From Atopsyche davidsoni (lineage: Eukaryota > Arthropoda > Insecta > Trichoptera > Hydrobiosidae), in contig JAILWY010000023.1 of the NCBI GenBank assembly GCA_022113835.1, positions 11,284,001 through 11,348,000 on the forward strand: a stretch of 64,000 nucleotides of DNA, in the 5' to 3' direction. The notes under the pieces are model-generated. The model saw only the letters and a list, made by a program, of their open reading frames with translations. It ran no database searches and was not told the DNA's origin. A program made the translations under genes and the position numbers. This document shows positions 60,941 through 64,000 of the stretch, in pieces. Numbering within the stretch: the stretch's first letter is position 1; each line of letters begins with the position of its first letter.

Positions 60941-63066
60941 CGGCGAGAGGCGGATTTATCGCGCGGGCGAGTGCGGCCGCGGCCAAGCCGCCCGCGCCGC
61001 GCCCGCTCGGTATCTCTTTGTATAATATTTGAATGAATCCTTCAAATACACACAAAACACCGCACCCACTTCAATAAGTATGCTAAACTTAACGGCCTTG
61101 ATGAAATCAAAAGGAGCTCTCGGCCGCTTCGGAGGTGGCAGATGAATCACTCGAGATACGCACTTCATTTGCAGGAACGTACCGCGAGAGAACGAAAGTC
61201 CCCGAGGGTCGAAATCGAACCTTCGGCTTTGCCGTGTGGAGAGGCAATATCCGCGATCGTCAGGCGGACCCATAATTAATAATACTTAACAAAAACTGAT
61301 ACAGAAAGGTCGAGTTAGCGGTGGGAATTATTTTTTGCCGAATAATATAATTGAATTCGGAAAAAATTCGCAGCAAAATCTCAATGGGGGACGGTAGTAT
61401 TTTCTTCGACGCCACGCTGCGAGCGGAAACGGTTATTTTAATTTGATTTTTTGCGCGTTTTTGGAATTACTTTGCCGAGATTTCGAGCAGACTTACGAGA
61501 GATCGTATCTAACCGCCTTCTCGAGGACGTTTACGGAAAAATCAAAAGTTTAATATTAGAGCCTCCGAGCTGTTGTACGAACTCGTTAGAAGAGGGAGAG
61601 TGCGTACTCAGGATGCGTCTGGATACGAAAAGGATGGAAATTGACGGTGAAATGTGGCACGGGAAAGATGTTATCACATTTCCGAGACAACGGAAGTGAC
61701 AACTGTGAGAATCACGTTATATACAAAGGTAACCACTAGCGGAACGCTCGACTCGACCTTTAATAAAACACAATAAGCCATCGCAGGGTCGGAGGGAGGA
61801 GCCGGGTCGACTGGCGACAGCTCAATCGGTATTTAAATGTGTGCGGTCGAGCTCGCGGCGGACTTACTATTTGTATGGTGATGCGCGCGGTAATTAAGTA
61901 AAGAGTGCCCTCCACGGCAGGAACAGTCGAGGGGACTAATTGCACAGGCATCGCATGTTAAATTAGTTTTCCTGCAGTCAAATTACAATAATAATGCGGT
62001 TAATTTTACAGCTCTTATTAATTTAGAGAAGTTTTGCCGCTTTGAAAGGATGTCTCACAATCAGCACGCGTTTTGATATTTGCAAAAACACCTGGGTTGC
62101 TAAGCAAAAAAAAACAACCAATAGACGAACTACCGCGGTTTTATATTTTGAAATAAGTTATTCACAACGGTTTATTTTTGTTTTCACCTTTGGAATTATA
62201 TAAACAGCACTGAGTAATTAAAAATTTAAGCACTCTGGGCGACTTACTTTGGGAAACCCTGTTGATTTTAGAACAGCGCCGACGTATACATGCGAAATTC
62301 GTGAGTGTAAATACAGTACTGCATAATCAAAAAAATGATTTCATATTTATACAAAAAAAATCAGTTACGATTTACGTGTGAGTGCTTTGTTTCAATTTTT
62401 GTATTTTTATGAATACATAAATAGTTTTAACCGATGACTTGTATTTTTTTATATTTATGAAAAACGTTAACCTCTACTTTTTCTTTAGTCTAGACTTATT
62501 TTGAAGTCAAAAAAGCTTAATTACAGCATTCTTTTATATTTCTTCACTTTTAAATACAACATAAATATTTCTAACGACACTAGTAGTAGGTTGTGAGAAA
62601 ATAACCATCGAAGTTAATGCTGTTTTTTTGACTGAAATGAAAAATAAATAAGCAGTGTTCATATGTGCATCAGAGTGTAGATCGCCCTTACTTAGTCCAA
62701 TATATGTAAAGTTGTCTTATCTATAAAATAATAAAAACGCAATCGCAGTGCTTCCGGTCTGCCAATAAAAAACAATAAGTTTGTAGTAATATAACTAACA
62801 TAAAAGTTCTCCGCTGCTAGGGGTCATTAGTGTTTACTTAAATACGATCGCACAATTTAGCTTACGGTATTTAGTTCACGTAATGCCAATATATTCAAAG
62901 CATTCGTGTATTGAACGTTGCCGAATTAATTTAGAGGAGTAAAAACAATATATTTTGTTAGGGGCGAATGTAAAACATGAAAACCATATATACGTAACTT
63001 ATTGGATAGCACGGACCTCTTTTTAAATTTTCTATATGTTATAGGGGGTTTGCATCCATTTATTAT

Positions 63067-63069
<3 letters not shown>
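60941..63069. other. Non-coding block grading from GC-rich to AT-rich
   Basis: A 9-bp inverted repeat follows the octamer array (60961-60997). From about 61040 to 61960 composition is intermediate and complex, and 62090-62960 is an AT-rich plain with nothing recognisable. At 61202-61226 CCGAGGGTCGA and TCGAACCTTCGG form a small near-palindrome. A frame at 61451-61699 (82 codons) lacks an ATG start and any family resemblance, so it is not called. Confidence 0.5.
60961..60997. repeat. 37-base GC-rich hairpin
   Basis: GCGCGGGCG and CGCCCGCGC pair perfectly over 9 bp around a 19-base loop (AGTGCGGCCGCGGCCAAGC). It lies 20 bp after the octamer array, so slippage or array-linked instability may have produced it. 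Confidence 0.45.

Positions 63070-63142
<73 letters not shown>
63070..63142. repeat. (TA)n microsatellite
   Basis: About 36 uninterrupted TA units, abruptly followed by GC-rich AGCGCGTCGGAGTCC. Confidence 0.95.
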
Positions 63143-63144
<2 letters not shown>

Positions 63145-63896
63145 CGCGTCGGAGTCCTCTAGAGGGCGATCCGCGCCACACGGGGGGCTGCGGGACGCTC
63201 TAGAAATCAAATTACGTATTACCTGCCAACACGGTATCGGGAATGAGCCGACACGGAGCTTTTTTACTTCACGATTATCTGCCTATGAATTATTATAAAC
63301 TGTTCATAAAATGAGAAAAATAATAATTGTTTTATATGTATACACACTTTAGATGAGGTCAATATACCCCATTAAAATTTTATAAAATGCATTATTTTCT
63401 GAATTGATAATATTTCTTCGTACAAAATAATTATTTGCGGTATTTATTTTTTAACATAAAAAATACATCATTTTATTAATTCTATAAATATTTGAATAAC
63501 TTTATGCCCTAAAATAAATATTTAAAAAAATATATATTGAAATTAAAAAATAAGACAAAATTTTATATTTTTGTATATTTTTAAGACCTCCACAGAACGA
63601 AACACGATTAACACCAGATATTAATTTGCCCGTAAAAACGACTAGAATGTATTATATACAAACTATATTGTTTATGTGATCCTAACAAACACACCAACTA
63701 AAGCAACAAGATTAAATAAAATTTGATGAGGTGATATTATACATTTTTACTAGATAAGGGGGAAAAAGACATTGAACACAATGCACTTTACCAATATTAC
63801 ACCACCATTGTTAACTAAAAACACACGTGTACACGTGCATACCTATATGTAACATGAAACCTGAATTTTTATACGTGAAAAACTTTTTAAACATAG
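63143..63896. other. AT-rich stretch, nothing recognised
   Basis: After a short GC patch (63143-63210) the sequence is a plain AT-rich stretch with A and T runs. If an exon begins at 63897 this would be its upstream intron. The last bases, CTTTTTAAACATAG, could act as a weak splice acceptor. Confidence 0.4.
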
Positions 63897-64000
63897 TGGG
63901 ATCCGCGCCAGGGGAGCATCGCAGCCTAATGGACGCGCCGACACTCGACACCGGCGCACATGAAGACGCGGTGTTATGGGAGCTGCAGCCGCCCGGGAGT
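63897..64000 (+). CDS. Possible exon start at window edge (partial, unidentified)
   Basis: Composition switches sharply from AT-rich to GC-rich right after an AG preceded by a short T run. From there one frame stays open to the window end, and upstream it is open back to the stop at 63812-63814. It holds an ATG at 63929 with G at +4, reading MDAPTLDTGAHEDAV and onward for 24 codons. About two thirds of its third positions are G or C. I recognise no family, and GC-rich DNA often lacks stops, so this could be chance. All three minus-strand frames were not excluded; two are also mostly open. Confidence 0.25.

Noticed and set aside
61200..61275. tRNA-like stretch on the minus strand (GGTTCGATTTC)
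   Set aside because: The T-loop resemblance is real but the T-stem does not pair, the acceptor ends do not match and no D-arm is visible.
62581..62598. let-7-like string TAGTAGTAGGTTGTGAG
   Set aside because: It shares 12 bases with let-7 family members but lacks the GAGGTAG seed and has no complementary arm nearby.
13172..63142. Tyr-Ile repeat proteins at the TA microsatellites
   Set aside because: They are translations of (TA)n and open on both strands.
501..63298. Many open frames of 60-160 codons as protein genes
   Set aside because: Several lack an ATG start, opposite strands are open together, the longest fall in GC-rich tracts or run through simple repeats, and none shows a recognisable domain or motif.
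1..64000. CCATAAA/TTTATGG as Abd-B/Hox-type sites
   Set aside because: About eleven were counted where about thirteen are expected from base composition, so there is no enrichment.

Overview
This window looks like a gene desert, or a very long intron, from an animal nuclear genome, most likely an insect and possibly a moth or butterfly. By eye it is about 60-65% A+T. It alternates long AT-rich plains with short GC-rich tracts of 50-400 bp. It has long (TA)n microsatellites, no operon-like packing and no convincing coding sequence. Open frames stay at or below about 160 codons. The longest either lie in GC-rich tracts, where stops are rare by composition, or read through simple repeats. The insect call rests on composition, microsatellites and a short non-autonomous Helitron with 5'-TC, a 3' hairpin, CTAG and an A|T insertion site. 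Lepidoptera is a guess.

Layout. 1-6.2 kb: mosaic DNA with GC tracts near 2.1 and 3.0 kb. 6.2-6.35 kb: TA repeat. 6.4-13.2 kb: mosaic with GC tracts near 7.4, 8.3, 9.5, 11.6 and 12.3 kb, then a CA/TA/AAAT repeat. 13.3-16.8 kb: mostly AT-rich. 16.9-19.1 kb: the first strongly GC-rich stretch, with overlapping inverted repeats at 17.4 kb and a perfect nine-copy octamer repeat at 18.2 kb. 19-30 kb: AT-rich plains with isolated GC tracts. 30.7-31.0 kb: a Helitron directly followed by a foldback. 32-46 kb: mosaic, including a paired YY1/Pho-like site at 35.05 kb, several hairpins and a G-rich block at 42.3 kb. 46.9 kb: a MITE-like element with perfect 37-bp inverted ends. 47-55 kb: AT-rich with a strong hairpin at 50.2 kb. 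55-62 kb: the densest mosaic, with the most GC-rich hairpins and a second nine-copy octamer repeat at 60.9 kb. 63.07-63.14 kb: TA repeat. At the right edge (63.9-64.0 kb) composition turns GC-rich behind a possible splice acceptor, with a frame open to the end. This is the only place where I suspect a real exon.

No gene network can be read here. The non-repetitive signals are: (i) at least eleven matches to a YY1/Pho-type motif (AANATGGCG), where about 1-2 are expected; (ii) numerous short, mostly GC-rich inverted repeats with 8-18 bp stems, three of them sharing the arm CCGCGCCG(G); (iii) a set of 8-bp-period GC minisatellites; and (iv) few recognisable transposons. Together these would fit a regulatory domain around a developmental gene lying outside the window, but that is inference. 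All counts were made by hand.
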